The position numbers and the translations under genes were made by a program. Of a stretch of DNA of 64,000 nucleotides, positions 30,736 to 44,242 are shown in pieces. The stretch's first letter is position 1. Every line of letters starts with the position of its first letter. Under the pieces are notes generated by a model, which worked only from the letters and a program-made list of their open reading frames with translations, made no database searches and had not been told where the DNA came from. The stretch covers positions 9,547,501-9,611,500 of the forward strand of contig NC_092669.1 in the NCBI RefSeq assembly GCF_032118995.1, given 5' to 3'. Source of the DNA: Asterias amurensis (lineage: Eukaryota > Echinodermata > Asteroidea > Forcipulatida > Asteriidae).

Positions 30736-30960
30736 GGTTCTCGGAAACTTGTTGGGTAATCGCGAGACTTGGCATGGTCTATCAACGCACTTTGAAATCA
30801 ATGATAACAATCTTATTGCACTGTAGTTCACGAGATTCGCACGAAATAAATAAAAAATGTAATGTTAACGTAGACTGTTTATTTTGTGTTCATTGTTTTT
30901 GAGTTGTAATGAATGTCTCGACACTCATGGGAGCGGATAGAGTCGCGACTACTTTACCAT

Positions 30961-31546
30961 TTGTTTGTTTCACAAGATGAGCGGTGTATTGTTTAGGCTG
31001 GTCCTGTGCGTTTTGCTGGTGTTAAATATTTTAAAAATAGATACACAATTCTGTTTAGGCGTTTCCCCTCTAGTTTATTTTGTCTTCACTCAGCGCATTT
31101 TTCCAGTCCAATTAGGTGATACCCAGAGCCGTATGTTGGAATCGTGGGCGAACACGGGGTGCCAGACTAGTCTGCCCATCGGGTTGTGCTGCGTTTGGAG
31201 ACAACATGGCGCCAAGCAACCACGTGACCACAGAAAAGTGGTCCCTCTATATCGCAACTCTCTCAATACACTGCTCTGGTGATACCCAAAGCATTGCGCC
31301 CTCTACCGTTCTCCCGAGAGGCAACTATCTAAAAGCGAACGCACTCATAACTCAGCAACACACGTGTGGTTTGGGACCTTTCAAATCATGACATGGAATT
31401 CAGAAAAGCTTTCACCAGCCCAGAAAATGTTGCCGTAACCAAATAATATGCAGTTCGTACGCTAATAGGCGATTCAACTAATATTCCGGAGTTTTCCCAC
31501 GATGCACTGTCAAAACTTCGCTCGGCCCCAGCGGCTAGACTATCCA
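30961..31546. other. Intergenic, nothing recognised
   Basis: Two overlapping open frames (30965-31282 and 31116-31391) show no family resemblance. Confidence 0.4.
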
Positions 31547-32832
31547 CAGTGGCGTAACTAGACATTTTCATTTGGCGGGGAAGTGGGGGCAAAGATTAAA
31601 TTGGGGGGGGGGGGCAAAGAAGTGCAAGATTATTATTAAATATGTTAACTGATTATAGTTGATACACACCAATGCAGTTCTAAAACAGATAGTCAGCAGG
31701 TAACAAAAGATTGCGAAAACAACAAAATCTTGGAGAACTTGTCATTTTGTATAAGACTGTATAAAAGGAGTTTTGACTGTATAAAAGGATTAAATTACCA
31801 ACTATGTGGCCACCAAGTACCAATTTAGAGTTGTACACGGCATTCTCAAATAGGCTTTGTGGGTGTGTAAATACATAATAATGTTAGGCCAAGTAAAAAT
31901 AAAAAAAATAGAAATGTTTAGCGTCCCCGCCCGCTTCCTTTTTACAGGACACCTCTTTTTTTTTCTTAAGTTTTTTTAATGCACATTTTTTTTGCTGTTG
32001 TTTTGAAAAAGGGTTATTTTAAATGATCTCAGCAAAAAAAAAAATCTGAATGTCTTGTCTGAATGCCTTGACCAAACTGTTTCATTAATGTTTTGTGTAT
32101 TTCAGCAGCAGAAAAAACAATTGATATTTGACATTCATGGCGGCCATCTTGAAATAAAAAATAAAAAGCCCCTCCTCCTTCCTTTTTTGAGAAACCCAGA
32201 CACTAAACATGTTTCTTTTTTTTTACTCGGCCTTATTGTAACAAGTGTAAGCCATCAAAAAAATACAGAATCGAAATTGTGGGTGTTTAATAATCACATT
32301 TTAGTTATGAAACGGATATTTAAAATAGGCCTACCTCTCAATTGCACCGCTTGCTTCAAAGGAGAAGAAATGGTCTAAGCAACCTTTTTCGCTGGTCTTT
32401 TTTTTTGCTGTAGTAAATTTCTCTGTAGTGCATCTGACCATGGAGGTAGAAATTTAGAAATTTCTACCTCCATGATCTGACATTGTGTTTACGGTCTGCG
32501 TTCAGACCAACACGTCTTTAACAGAACTTTGTCACATCGTGCACTCTCTGTAACCGGTACCGCAAAACTACAACAAACATTTACCGCCAATACGATCGCG
32601 CGCGCGTTTCCATGCATTTTTCATACTATAGTCCACATAGGGCCTACTGATATGAATAAAGTTTTCCTTTTCACGACAGCATTTTATGCAGCCTTAAACG
32701 ATTTATATATAAGGCCTATAAGAATATACTTATCTCTGATTTCATATGGGGGGCAAGAGGGGGGGGCAAGGGTTCTGAGCGGGGGGGCGCCGGCCCCCCC
32801 CCCCCCTGCCCCCCCCCCCGGTTACGCCACTG
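31547..32832. mobile_element. Possible hAT-like element with CAGTGGCGTAAC ends
   Basis: CAGTGGCGTAACTAG at 31547 and GGTTACGCCACTG at 32820-32832 are inverted ends of a kind common in animals. A G-run follows the left end (31603-31615) and C-runs precede the right end. A small palindrome CATGGAGGTAGAAATTT lies near 32440-32475. No 8-bp target duplication was found, so the two ends may belong to different events. Confidence 0.5.
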
Positions 32833-32865
32833 TTTTTTGATGAAACTGCAGACCTGAAATTTCAT

Positions 32866-33170
32866 CTTTTAAGCCATTGGACACATTCTGAACAGAACAA
32901 AAATTGAAAGTTCACAGATTTACAAATCACTTACAGGGTTTATAAAAGGTCATGGTATAAGACTTCCCTTAAAATATAATTCCATGAAATGCTTTACTTT
33001 TTGAGAAAACGAGTGGAAACAAGGGTGGGTTTTCCCTTTGTTTTCTCTCGACTCAGATAACCGATTGAGCCTAAATTTTCACAGGGGGTTTGTTATTTTA
33101 TATGTTAGTTGTGATACAAGAAGTGTAGGCCTTTGGACAACACTGTTTACCGATGTTGTGCGATTGCTTT
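32866..33170. repeat. Diverged MITE-like repeat
   Basis: Contains AAGACTTCCCTTAAAATATAA, a block shared with 7655-7680. Its right half resembles the MITE-A block for TTTCACAGG...TTGTTATTTTAT in reverse. Boundaries are uncertain. Confidence 0.45.
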
Positions 33171-33179
33171 TAAAGAGCA

Positions 33180-33300
33180 AGGCCATTTTCATTTTCAAGA
33201 GCTTACCATAGGATAATCTTAATGTCAATGTGGACCTTCTGAAAGGGGCACCAAGGCAATGACCACTTGGTGCCCCTTCAAAAGTGCCACATTGACATCA
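33180..33300. mobile_element. Hairpin related to 4592-4866
   Basis: TTAATGTCAATGTGG...GGGGCACCAAG pairs with CTTGGTGCCCC...CCACATTGACAT. Confidence 0.65.
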
Positions 33301-33650
33301 CTGAAATCCCGGAGCGAATAATAACATATCCACACAGGACAAATAATCCCTAAAAAAAGGAATACAAAACATGAGAAGCATTACTACTACAGTTTCTCAG
33401 ACTCAAACTGTTGGACTTAAAAGCTAATATATTTTTTACTTATAACATTATTTCTTCGGAGTGAAATGGATTTTTGTTCTCAATTCTTTAGGATATTATC
33501 GAAAGCTGGTGTTTAGGCTTCTGGCCTAAAGTTGCTTCGTGTCATTTATTTTAAGAGTGATTAACATATCCTTACTTCTAGCCTATTTTACTCTACTGCA
33601 GTAGGAAAGCCTCATCACCACTTATCCTTTTCACTCTAAATTAGGCCCAA

Positions 33651-33838
33651 TTTCAAAAAGCAGTTTTAGTACAAAAAGTATCTAAGCACAACAAAATTGT
33701 GCTTACTAGATTAAGGTTACCAGCCAAACTGTCATGTCACGTGTATAATTTATGACTGGTATCCTACTCATTTCTGTTTAGGAACAAATGTTAAGCAGTC
33801 TGCTCTGCTTAAGTAGTTTTATGAAATTGTGCCCAGTG
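33651..33838. mobile_element. MITE-I-like copy (GGGCCCAATTTCA ends)
   Basis: TAGGCCCAATTTCAAAAAGC at the left and TTTTATGAAATTGTGCCC at the right. Confidence 0.7.
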
Positions 33839-34057
33839 CTGCATGTATGTTGCAAAGCAATGCCTCTGTATTTTCTAAGTTCATATCTCAATACTTATGC
33901 ATACACAACCTCCCCTTTAAAACCAACACCAGTGGTATATAAATACAACGCTCATTATTGATCTCTTGGACAGAAAAACACCCTTTAGACCGGTCAGAGT
34001 TCTGAAAGCGTTTCCAGCTCTCCACAACCTAGCAAGTTTAACCAAAGATGCCTTACC

Positions 34058-37401
<3,344 letters not shown>

Positions 37402-38042
37402 GTACAACTTACACGATACTCCCAACCAATTATAACTCTCCCGAATACCTACCCCAACGCCTTCAAAACACAATCAGATCCCTACCCCCATCCCAGCCCC
37501 CAAAAGGGGTCTCACACATCTTTGATTCAATCCTGATACTTCCACGGAATGCAACAAAGGTGATTGCCTCCATGCCCCCAGGTCAATTTCGTGTGCCCTT
37601 GAAATGCTACAGCAGAAATTTACAATTCCCTCATTATCCGGATTAAGACAAAACTTGGAGATAGAAAAAACTACCATCGAATCTGTGTCAGACCAAACGA
37701 TGGTCATGGTGGAAAAATTCGCTTTAATTTTTTGCTTGGAATTCAATTTTAGAAATGAGTAAAACAATTAGTTTTGGTCTCGCGTAAACGTGAACAGTTT
37801 ATAAAACCGGATGTTTGAAAATAGTGAAAACATAATTGGGTTATCGCTGCTTCTAACTCAAAGAATGGTGACAGGTGACATGTGCTAACAATTTCAGGTT
37901 TGCCTATTTATTTTGGGTCACATAAAGTGTGTATACCAATGTTGTTATTTTGATTTTTAAATCAAAAGCCGTTCAGATTAAAACTCTTCGCATTTTTTGC
38001 CTTGTATTTACAAACTGAAAAACCTGTACTTCTCTTTTGAAT
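37402..38042. other. Region where the missing PTGR1 C-terminus would be expected
   Basis: I searched this region for motifs of the C-terminal family segment (for example MEGF, RW, GxxxGK) and saw none. The frame at 37332-37646 runs from exon 6 into the intron and does not resemble the family. Confidence 0.5.
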
Positions 38043-38413
38043 TAAAGGAAACGTTGCCTTGGATCGGACGAGTTGGTCTATAAAAAGCGTTTGAAACCGT
38101 TTGTTATGAAATGCTGAAAATGTTTTAAAAGTAGAATATAATGATCCACACAAATATCACGCAAAATTGCAGTTTTCCTTTTACGTCGCAAACTAACACG
38201 GCCGGCCAATTAATGGGAGTCAAAAATTTGACTTTCATAAATGGCCGACCGTGTTTGCCGACGAGGTAAAAAGAAAACCACGCAATTTTGAGGCATATTT
38301 GTGTAGATCATTGTTTTCTACTTTTACAACATCCATATGCATTTTATAACAATCGGTTACAGAACGCTTTTCAAAGACCAACTCGACCGATCCAAGGCAA
38401 CGTGTTCCTTTAA
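38043..38413. mobile_element. MITE-E copy 1 (GAAACGTTGCCTTGGATCGG ends, TTAA flanks)
   Basis: TTAA at 38043-38046 and 38410-38413. The terminal inverted repeats are about 37 bp (CGTTGCCTTGGATCGG...GAGTTGGTC). The centre is a second palindrome around ATAAATGGCCGACCGTGTT. A second copy is at 41374-41776. Confidence 0.9.
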
Positions 38414-38439
38414 TAAGGGGGCGCGTCGAGTGATTATAT

Positions 38440-38692
38440 TTCCTTCCTAATGTAAAAGAGTGAAAAACACCACTCTTTAAATTTCGAACTGCCTTTCATT
38501 TATGGCTCTTCGAAAAGAGTGGTGGTTATTTCACTCTTTTAGAGGGGTTTCACTCCAGGACAGAGTGAAAAATCACTCAAAAAAATGCAAACTTCAATCT
38601 AAAAGAGTGGTAGACCACTCGGAAAAAGAGTTGTCCTTCATATGGCTCTTTAAAAGAGTGCTTTTTCACTATTTTACATTAAGAGGGTTGAA
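38440..38692. mobile_element. Hairpin element built on AAAAGAGTG words
   Basis: CTAATGTAAAAGAGTGAAAA at the left and TTTTTCACTATTTTACATTA at the right. The interior repeats GAGTGGTGG/CCACTC words in both orientations. Confidence 0.8.
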
Positions 38693-38756
38693 ATCGATTA
38701 TCTGCAGGACCATGAGGATGTGGGTGAAGTGGTCGAAGATGATGTGAGCTCAAAAT

Positions 38757-38864
38757 GCAGGGTGCCGTTTTGGCGGCTGTAACCAATAAGTGTTTAACCA
38801 ATGGCCAAGTCAACCGAAACAGTTATCATGGTTACGACCGCCAAAACGCACCCCATTATTATCT
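38757..38864. mobile_element. Short hairpin, TIR GGGTGCGTTTTGGCGG
   Basis: GGGTGCCGTTTTGGCGGCTG and CGACCGCCAAAACGCACCCC are inverted ends 100 bp apart. Confidence 0.75.
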
Positions 38865-39204
38865 CTGGTTTATTTCAGGAGCCTCGATCGAAGTGTGACG
38901 TCAGATGTTCAGGCAACACTGGTTGTAGGCTATACTTTAAAACACGCGGTGCGTATATCGATATCGGGCTTATATTATAGGCTGAATGAAACTCAACTCA
39001 CATTCTGCGTTTTCCAAGCCATAGAAAAGACAGTGTGAGCAAGAGAAGAATTTCTTCGTTTTGTAGACTGGAGACACTAAACCAGCATACCTGATGTGTG
39101 ACCTGCCTGCTACACAACCATTCTAAAGATCTAGGCTAACGTGAACTTCAATGTTAGTGACCTTTTGCTTGTTTTGAAACTGTGCATGGTGGAACTCAAG
39201 CAAC

Positions 39205-39335
39205 ATAGTCCAGCATTCTCCTGAAGACGATCAGAGCATTGAACGAAACGTTGGGTCGTTAACCACCAGTTCTTTTCAGGACCAACACTACCCAAAAGAG
39301 ATTAACACGGTGTCACCGCAGTAATTTGAACAGAA
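39205..39335 (+). repeat. Interspersed repeat just upstream of lectin 3
   Basis: GAAGACGATCAGAGCATTGA and GTTCTTTTCAGGACC, related to 9710-9875. It ends about 65 bp before the lectin 3 start, so the 5' UTR or promoter may derive from it. Confidence 0.65.
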
Positions 39336-39398
39336 ACATTGTTCTTTTATCAAGCAAGAACAGATTACCTGAAGAAAAGTTTCGACAACTTGCATAAA

Positions 39399-39965
39399 AT
39401 GGCAGCTTGCTCTGGTTCCATGCATCCACGAAAAACTGTTTTCATTTGCGCTCTTTCGGTTTTCCTTGGCATTGATGCAATGTGTCCACCGCCAGAAACT
39501 AACTGGATCGAATTTGGTTCATCTTGTTACAACTTCGCCGTGAGCGATCAGAAATGGGCGGAGGCAAAAGCTTTCTGCCAAGATCGTGGGGCGCAACTGT
39601 TGCTGATCGAGTCGCCGGAAGAAAATGATTTCATCACTGAAGAAATGGCAAAGCAATCTAAGCCAAGAGTTTGGATTGGCTGTCGATATGACGACACGGG
39701 TGATAGATGGCTCTGTTATTCTGATTATGTCAAGGAAATGACCTACAGTATTTGGGCACAGGGAGCAGATCCAGGTGCAACCAATATGTGCACCGTCAGA
39801 TATACCGGCGAGGAATGGTATGGTATCAATTGCGATGTTGCCGCTAAAAGCCTATTCACAGTGTGCGAGACCACAGGCATTGCTGGTGGTGCTCCTCTCA
39901 CATCAGCTCCCCGCTCCATGACCTGCCTCGTAATGGGTGATAATGGCCGCCCTACCACTAACTAG
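39399..39965 (+). CDS. Secreted C-type lectin 3, divergent, intronless
   Basis: A 188-residue protein. The start at 39399 (AAAATGG) is preferred to 39339 because it gives a signal-peptide-like N-terminus, with a hydrophobic VFICALSVFLGIDA. The C-type lectin fold opens CPPPETNWIEFGSSCYNFAV, followed by WAEAKAFCQDRGAQLLLIES. WIGCRYDDTGDRWLCYSD shows the same extra cysteine pair as lectins 1 and 2. It has the inner cysteines MCTVRY and GINCD that lectins 1 and 2 lack. There is no EPN or QPD motif (WAQGADPGAT), so calcium-dependent sugar binding is doubtful. A serine/proline-rich tail follows the domain. Confidence 0.85.
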   Translation: MAACSGSMHPRKTVFICALSVFLGIDAMCPPPETNWIEFGSSCYNFAVSDQKWAEAKAFCQDRGAQLLLIESPEENDFITEEMAKQSKPRVWIGCRYDDTGDRWLCYSDYVKEMTYSIWAQGADPGATNMCTVRYTGEEWYGINCDVAAKSLFTVCETTGIAGGAPLTSAPRSMTCLVMGDNGRPTTN

Positions 39966-40018
39966 ACATTATTTTGGACAACACAAAACAGGACCTGGAT
40001 GCTAAGCTGCCGGATACT

Positions 40019-40143
40019 GGCGTCGATTTCACAAAGAACATAATATAGGACTAGGAGATATTGGACGAGTTAGGACGAGCAACTAATAACCTCTAACTCG
40101 AGAGAAGACTAGTCTTAACTCTCTTGTGAAATCCACCCCTGGC
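40019..40143. mobile_element. MITE-J copy
   Basis: GTCGATTTCACAAAG at the left and CTTGTGAAATCCACCC at the right, with TTAGGACGAG words inside. Confidence 0.7.
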
Positions 40144-41100
40144 CCAGTATTGAAGTGGAGTAACAAAGTGGAGTAGTGAAATGGAGTAGGCCTAAGGAAC
40201 GAAATCTTAAGAAATGCTGCACTAAAAGGAAAAACAAATAATTATTTTCTATACTTTGACAAACGTCACTCAGCTTCGTGCAGCCTGGTAGTCTCCTGAG
40301 TTCATAATATCATAGTTCAATGTTCGTTCGAAGTGCTCATTTGGGTATGCATCTCCATTAACATTCTGTGTCCAGCTCCGGATTATCCAGTTCATTCGTT
40401 CGTTCATAAAAACCTGTCATCCGCTGATTCCCAACTCCACTCTATAGTGACGCAAATGTTTCGCCTCTCTTGCTTCATCATCCCAGGACCACATTAGTTC
40501 TGTTAGTGTTGGCTGAAAGTCCCACGTGATTTCTCATGTCAGGGGCGTCTAATATTTCACTCTCGGAAATTAAGGGTCAGGTGGATAAGGGTCATCTCCA
40601 ATAATTGAAAACGAACCAAAACTGTACAAGAACAAGGTCGCCAAAGTTGGGGGATGTTATCGGTACGCTTTCCAATAAAAGAATGAAAAATTATCAAAAT
40701 TGCAACTCTCTGCTTTTGGATCAACAATTCCTTCAAAATAAAATAAATGCTTTTACAAAGTGCTTTATATCTAATGGGAATCCATCTAATGAAACACACT
40801 ACTACAATCCAATGTGTTTCCTCCATAAACATAATTAAAAGTAACTTACGATTTGTCGAGCTCAGTTCTACTCCGTGCCTCAACAGATCTAAACGTCTGT
40901 GCTGTAGCATCGCAAGCAAGAACTCTGAATGCTTAGCCCAAACTTCCTACACATCGCCCCACTCACTTCAGATTCATGGTACTCTGCACATCAATTGACT
41001 TTCTCCCCTTCATATAAACAACTACCACTTTCTACACTCAAGCATACCAGTGAAATTCTCCAGACATTCCTGAGAGCCAACGCCCCAAGGAAACAAAGGA
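40144..41100. other. Intergenic, nothing recognised
   Basis: Several short open frames overlap on both strands, but none has a family resemblance. Confidence 0.45.
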
Positions 41101-41117
41101 CCGACCCTAACAAAAAG

Positions 41118-41250
41118 AACTGTCTTGCTATATTATAACTACCGCGGGGTAGATTTTTTGGATTTTCGGGAAACTTCTCGGTTCTTTTGGCCTAATCCAA
41201 TAAAATCTACTCCGCGGTAGTATAATATAAAGCAAGACAGTTCTCCAAAG
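41118..41250. mobile_element. Hairpin with CTACCGCGGGGTAGATTTT
   Basis: GAACTGTCTTGCTATATTAT pairs with ATAATATAAAGCAAGACAGT, and ACTACCGCGG with CCGCGGTAGT. It is related to 46100-46300. Confidence 0.8.
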
Positions 41251-41373
41251 AACATGCAAAATCTACCTGGCAAGAAACACCCATTTGGAGTTAGCGCACA
41301 CAAATAAAAATTGATACTTCACCATGCAATGCCTCAAATCCCAGTGTTATAAAACTTTCATAGACAACTACGT

Positions 41374-41776
41374 TTAAAGAAATACGTTGCCTTGGATCGG
41401 ACGAGTTGGTCTATGAAAAGCGTTTGAAACAGTTTGTTATAAAATACATTTGGTTAGAAAGATGTTTTGAAAGTAGAATATAATGATCCACACAACACTC
41501 AACATTGTACGGTTTTCATGTTACGTCGCGAACTAACATGGTCGGCCATTTATGTAAGTCAAATTTTTGACTCCCATAAATGGCCGACCGTGTTTGTCGA
41601 CGAGGTAAAACGAAAACCACGCAATTTCGAGGCATATTATGTAGATCATTGTGTTCTACTTTTACAACATCTTTCTAACCATAATATGCATTTTATAACA
41701 AACTGTTTCAAATGCTTTTTTACAGAAAGCTTTTCAAAGACCAACTCGACCGATCCAGGGCAACGTGTTCATTTAA
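41374..41776. mobile_element. MITE-E copy 2
   Basis: TTAA at 41374-41377 and 41773-41776, with the same ends and centre as 38043-38413. Confidence 0.88.
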
Positions 41777-42107
41777 CTTTAGTATTCGAAGAAGCGGAAC
41801 CAAGCACACGTAAATCTCAACACAGTTGGGACCAACATCATGGTCCCGGAAGTTTGAAGCGCTAGACTTGCATGCACCAAAACAACATTGACAAGAACTG
41901 GGAAATACTGGTAATTAATATTCAAACATTATTTAATTGGCGCATTTGAAGTACATCTACATCTCAACTTTATATTACACCAAGTTAAACAAATAATGTA
42001 TACACTAACTTACAAGTCTTAGAAATTACTGCACAAACATAAAAAACAAATCTATTAAAAATATATATATATCATTACAATAATGGCATACAGTGGTAAC
42101 AAGTTTT

Positions 42108-42379
42108 TTAAAGGCAATGAACACTGACTATTGGTAAATGTCAAAGACCAATCTTGATTCAGACTCAGATGCTTGATTTCGAGACCTCGAATTCTAAACG
42201 AGAGGTCTCGAAATCAAATTCGTGGAAAATTACTTCTGTCTCGAAAACTATATTACTTCAGAGGGAGCCGTTTCTCACATTGTTTTATACTATCAACCTC
42301 TCCCTATTATTCATAATCAAGAAAGGTTTTATGCTAAAAATTATTTTGAGTAATTACCAATAGTGTCCACTGCCTTTAA
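42108..42379 (+). mobile_element. MITE-A copy (type 1), short
   Basis: TTAA flanks at both ends. About 90 bp is deleted between TCAAAGACC and the central GAGACCTCGAATTC palindrome. Confidence 0.87.
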
Positions 42380-42526
42380 GTATATGCCTTTTCGTTTGCG
42401 GTCTCCCTTTTTGTCAACAACTTTGTTTGGGGTGCCAGTAAGAAGCCATTCAACCTTAAACTGCCACAGCTCGGGATTACACCCAAACTTACAATACAAC
42501 CCGGAAATGGAAGCAGAGGTACCACC

Positions 42527-42814
42527 TTAAAGGCAGTGGACACTATTGGTAAGTGTCAAAGACCAGTCTTCTCACTTGGTGTATCTCAACATATGCATAA
42601 AATAACAAACCTGTGAAAATTTGGGCTCATTTGGTCATCGAATTTGCAAGAAAATGACACCTTTGTTGGACGAATTTGTATGTTGTCAGATAGGAATAAA
42701 AGTATTTTCGTTTCCCACATTGTTTTATACTATCGACAGCTCTCCAATGCTCGTTACTAAGTCAGTTTTTAAGTTAATACTTGTTTTGAGTAGTTTCCAA
42801 ACATATACCTTTAA
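42527..42814 (+). mobile_element. MITE-A copy with mixed ends
   Basis: TTAA at 42527-42530 and 42811-42814. The left end is type 1 (AGGCAGTGGACAC) and the right end type 2-like (CCAAACATATACC). The centre is deleted. Confidence 0.85.
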
Positions 42815-43069
42815 GGGGATGCAGATTTGTGTTTGAAGAAATATCAAGATTTTAACCTGAAAGGGAAACTGACTGGGTAAAAGGAAAAGGAAAAAAGTTG
42901 TTATTTATTGGCTACCTAGAGACTTGAAGACAAAAGAATAAAAGGGTCTTCACAGCAGAACAGTGGCATGTTTCAACAAGGAATGTTTGTGGAAAGATCA
43001 AAAGACGGGACAAAGGAAAGACAAGAAAGAAGTTTCCACAGGAATTTAAAAACTGGAATGTGTATTTAA

Positions 43070-43235
43070 TATTAATATTGAATAATTCTTATATAGCGCA
43101 TTTTACAATAGCATATCAATGCACTTTATATTAGTGCAATGGTCATTGGGTCAATAACATTCCTGTAATTTCGAAGAATGGTTATTACAAGCGCAGCATT
43201 CAGCGGTTAAGCAGAGCATGTAGTGTTTTTGTAGT
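43070..43235 (-). mobile_element. SINE tail, minus orientation
   Basis: TAATATTAATATTGAATAAT then TTATATAGCGCATTTTACAA and GTCATTGGGTCAATAACATT, the complement of the SINE-a tail family (compare 51490-51600). Confidence 0.65.
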
Positions 43236-43391
43236 TTTGTAGCTATAATAACTACTGCAATTTCTGTAGATCAGTATGTCATCGGTCTTTTATTTTGTTC
43301 ATTGCAGTCTTTTGTCTGAAATAGTAATGTTCTTGCGGCCTTCAATCTCAAAATTGGCAGGTATGCATGTTGTCACCACAAACCTAACTTG

Positions 43392-43397
43392 TTTTAT
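43392..43397 (-). terminator. Candidate polyadenylation signal of the DCDC1-like gene
   Basis: TTTATT on the plus strand reads AATAAA on the minus strand, about 775 bp after the stop. Weakly supported. Confidence 0.25.
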
Positions 43398-44170
43398 TTC
43401 AAATTCTACTTTTTTACCTACTGTTTTACAAGGTTTATTTCTTCAAATATTTAAACAATATATTGCCACAAGCCAATGCATTAAATTCAATATTTACATT
43501 CAGCCTTTTTTTTTAGAATAAAATGGACACAAAGCAGAGTACTACGATCAAATATGTGTTCAAGGGGGCCATTCAGAATACTCAATGTTAAACAGAATTA
43601 TTTGTTTTCAGATTTGGGTGGGTTGGTCTTAAAAAATTGAAAATCAGTTTTCATTTTAAAAAATGAAAGATTATCATTACCAAACGAAAAAGAAGAAGAA
43701 AAATTACCAAGCTTGCCAAGATCGGCAATTTAATATCTGATTAAACAACAAAGTTGTTTGTTTAAGCCAGAAAAAGCCAAAACTACAAATGTTGGAGAAC
43801 TTTTATCTAAAATATTTGGTTCATTTGAGGCATTACTTCCATTAATTAAACAGTTACAAATTGACATTGGGGTAGGTGTGTCAAAACAGTTTCAAGAACA
43901 AACCATTTTTTCTTGCATATACTTTTCTGAATGGCCCTTAAACGCAGGAACACATCCCAGAGTCCTGGGTCGAAACAGATGCTTAAAGAGAAAAAGTCTG
44001 TTCCCGGCACAGAGAATTATCCCTAAATTTCCATGACCATCATGAAGTCAAGGTGTATGTCCAAGATGGAAACAGCACAATACACTCAATGGTCTGGTTT
44101 CTGAATCATCTCTTTCCATTAGCATCATGAAGTCAGGGTGCACGTCCAAGATAGACACATCAGAGTACAC

Positions 44171-44242
44171 TCAATGGTCTGGTTTCTCTGATTCTGTTCC
44201 TTGGGCAGTCAGCGCCAATGCGGGGGGACCAAATGGATCAAC
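44171..44242 (-). CDS. DCDC1: DCDC1-like terminal coding exon
   Basis: VDPFGPPALALTAQGTESEK then PDH and TGA. Acceptor CGTCAG. Chosen because it is the first acceptor downstream of exon 17 that keeps phase and soon terminates. Confidence is lower because the segment is not conserved in my memory. Confidence 0.65.
   Translation of the reverse strand, partial: VDPFGPPALALTAQGTESEKPDH

Larger units (their letters stand above)
28590..30960. repeat. Segmental duplication copy 2 (lectin 2 unit)
   Basis: Matches copy 1 at 21470-27105 without the transposons that expand that copy. It has its own insert at about 30421-30700, which contains a hairpin. Confidence 0.85.

Noticed and set aside
30475-30902. 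Overlapping open frames in the lectin 2 flank
   Set aside because: They run through the hairpin at 30565-30735. Long frames on both strands are expected in such GC-richer palindromes.
31547-32832. A certain hAT element
   Set aside because: The ends fit, but no 8-bp target duplication and no transposase were seen, so it is listed only with modest confidence.
43758-44036. 92-residue plus-strand frame near the end of the DCDC1-like gene
   Set aside because: No family resemblance. It lies in the likely 3' flank of the minus-strand gene.
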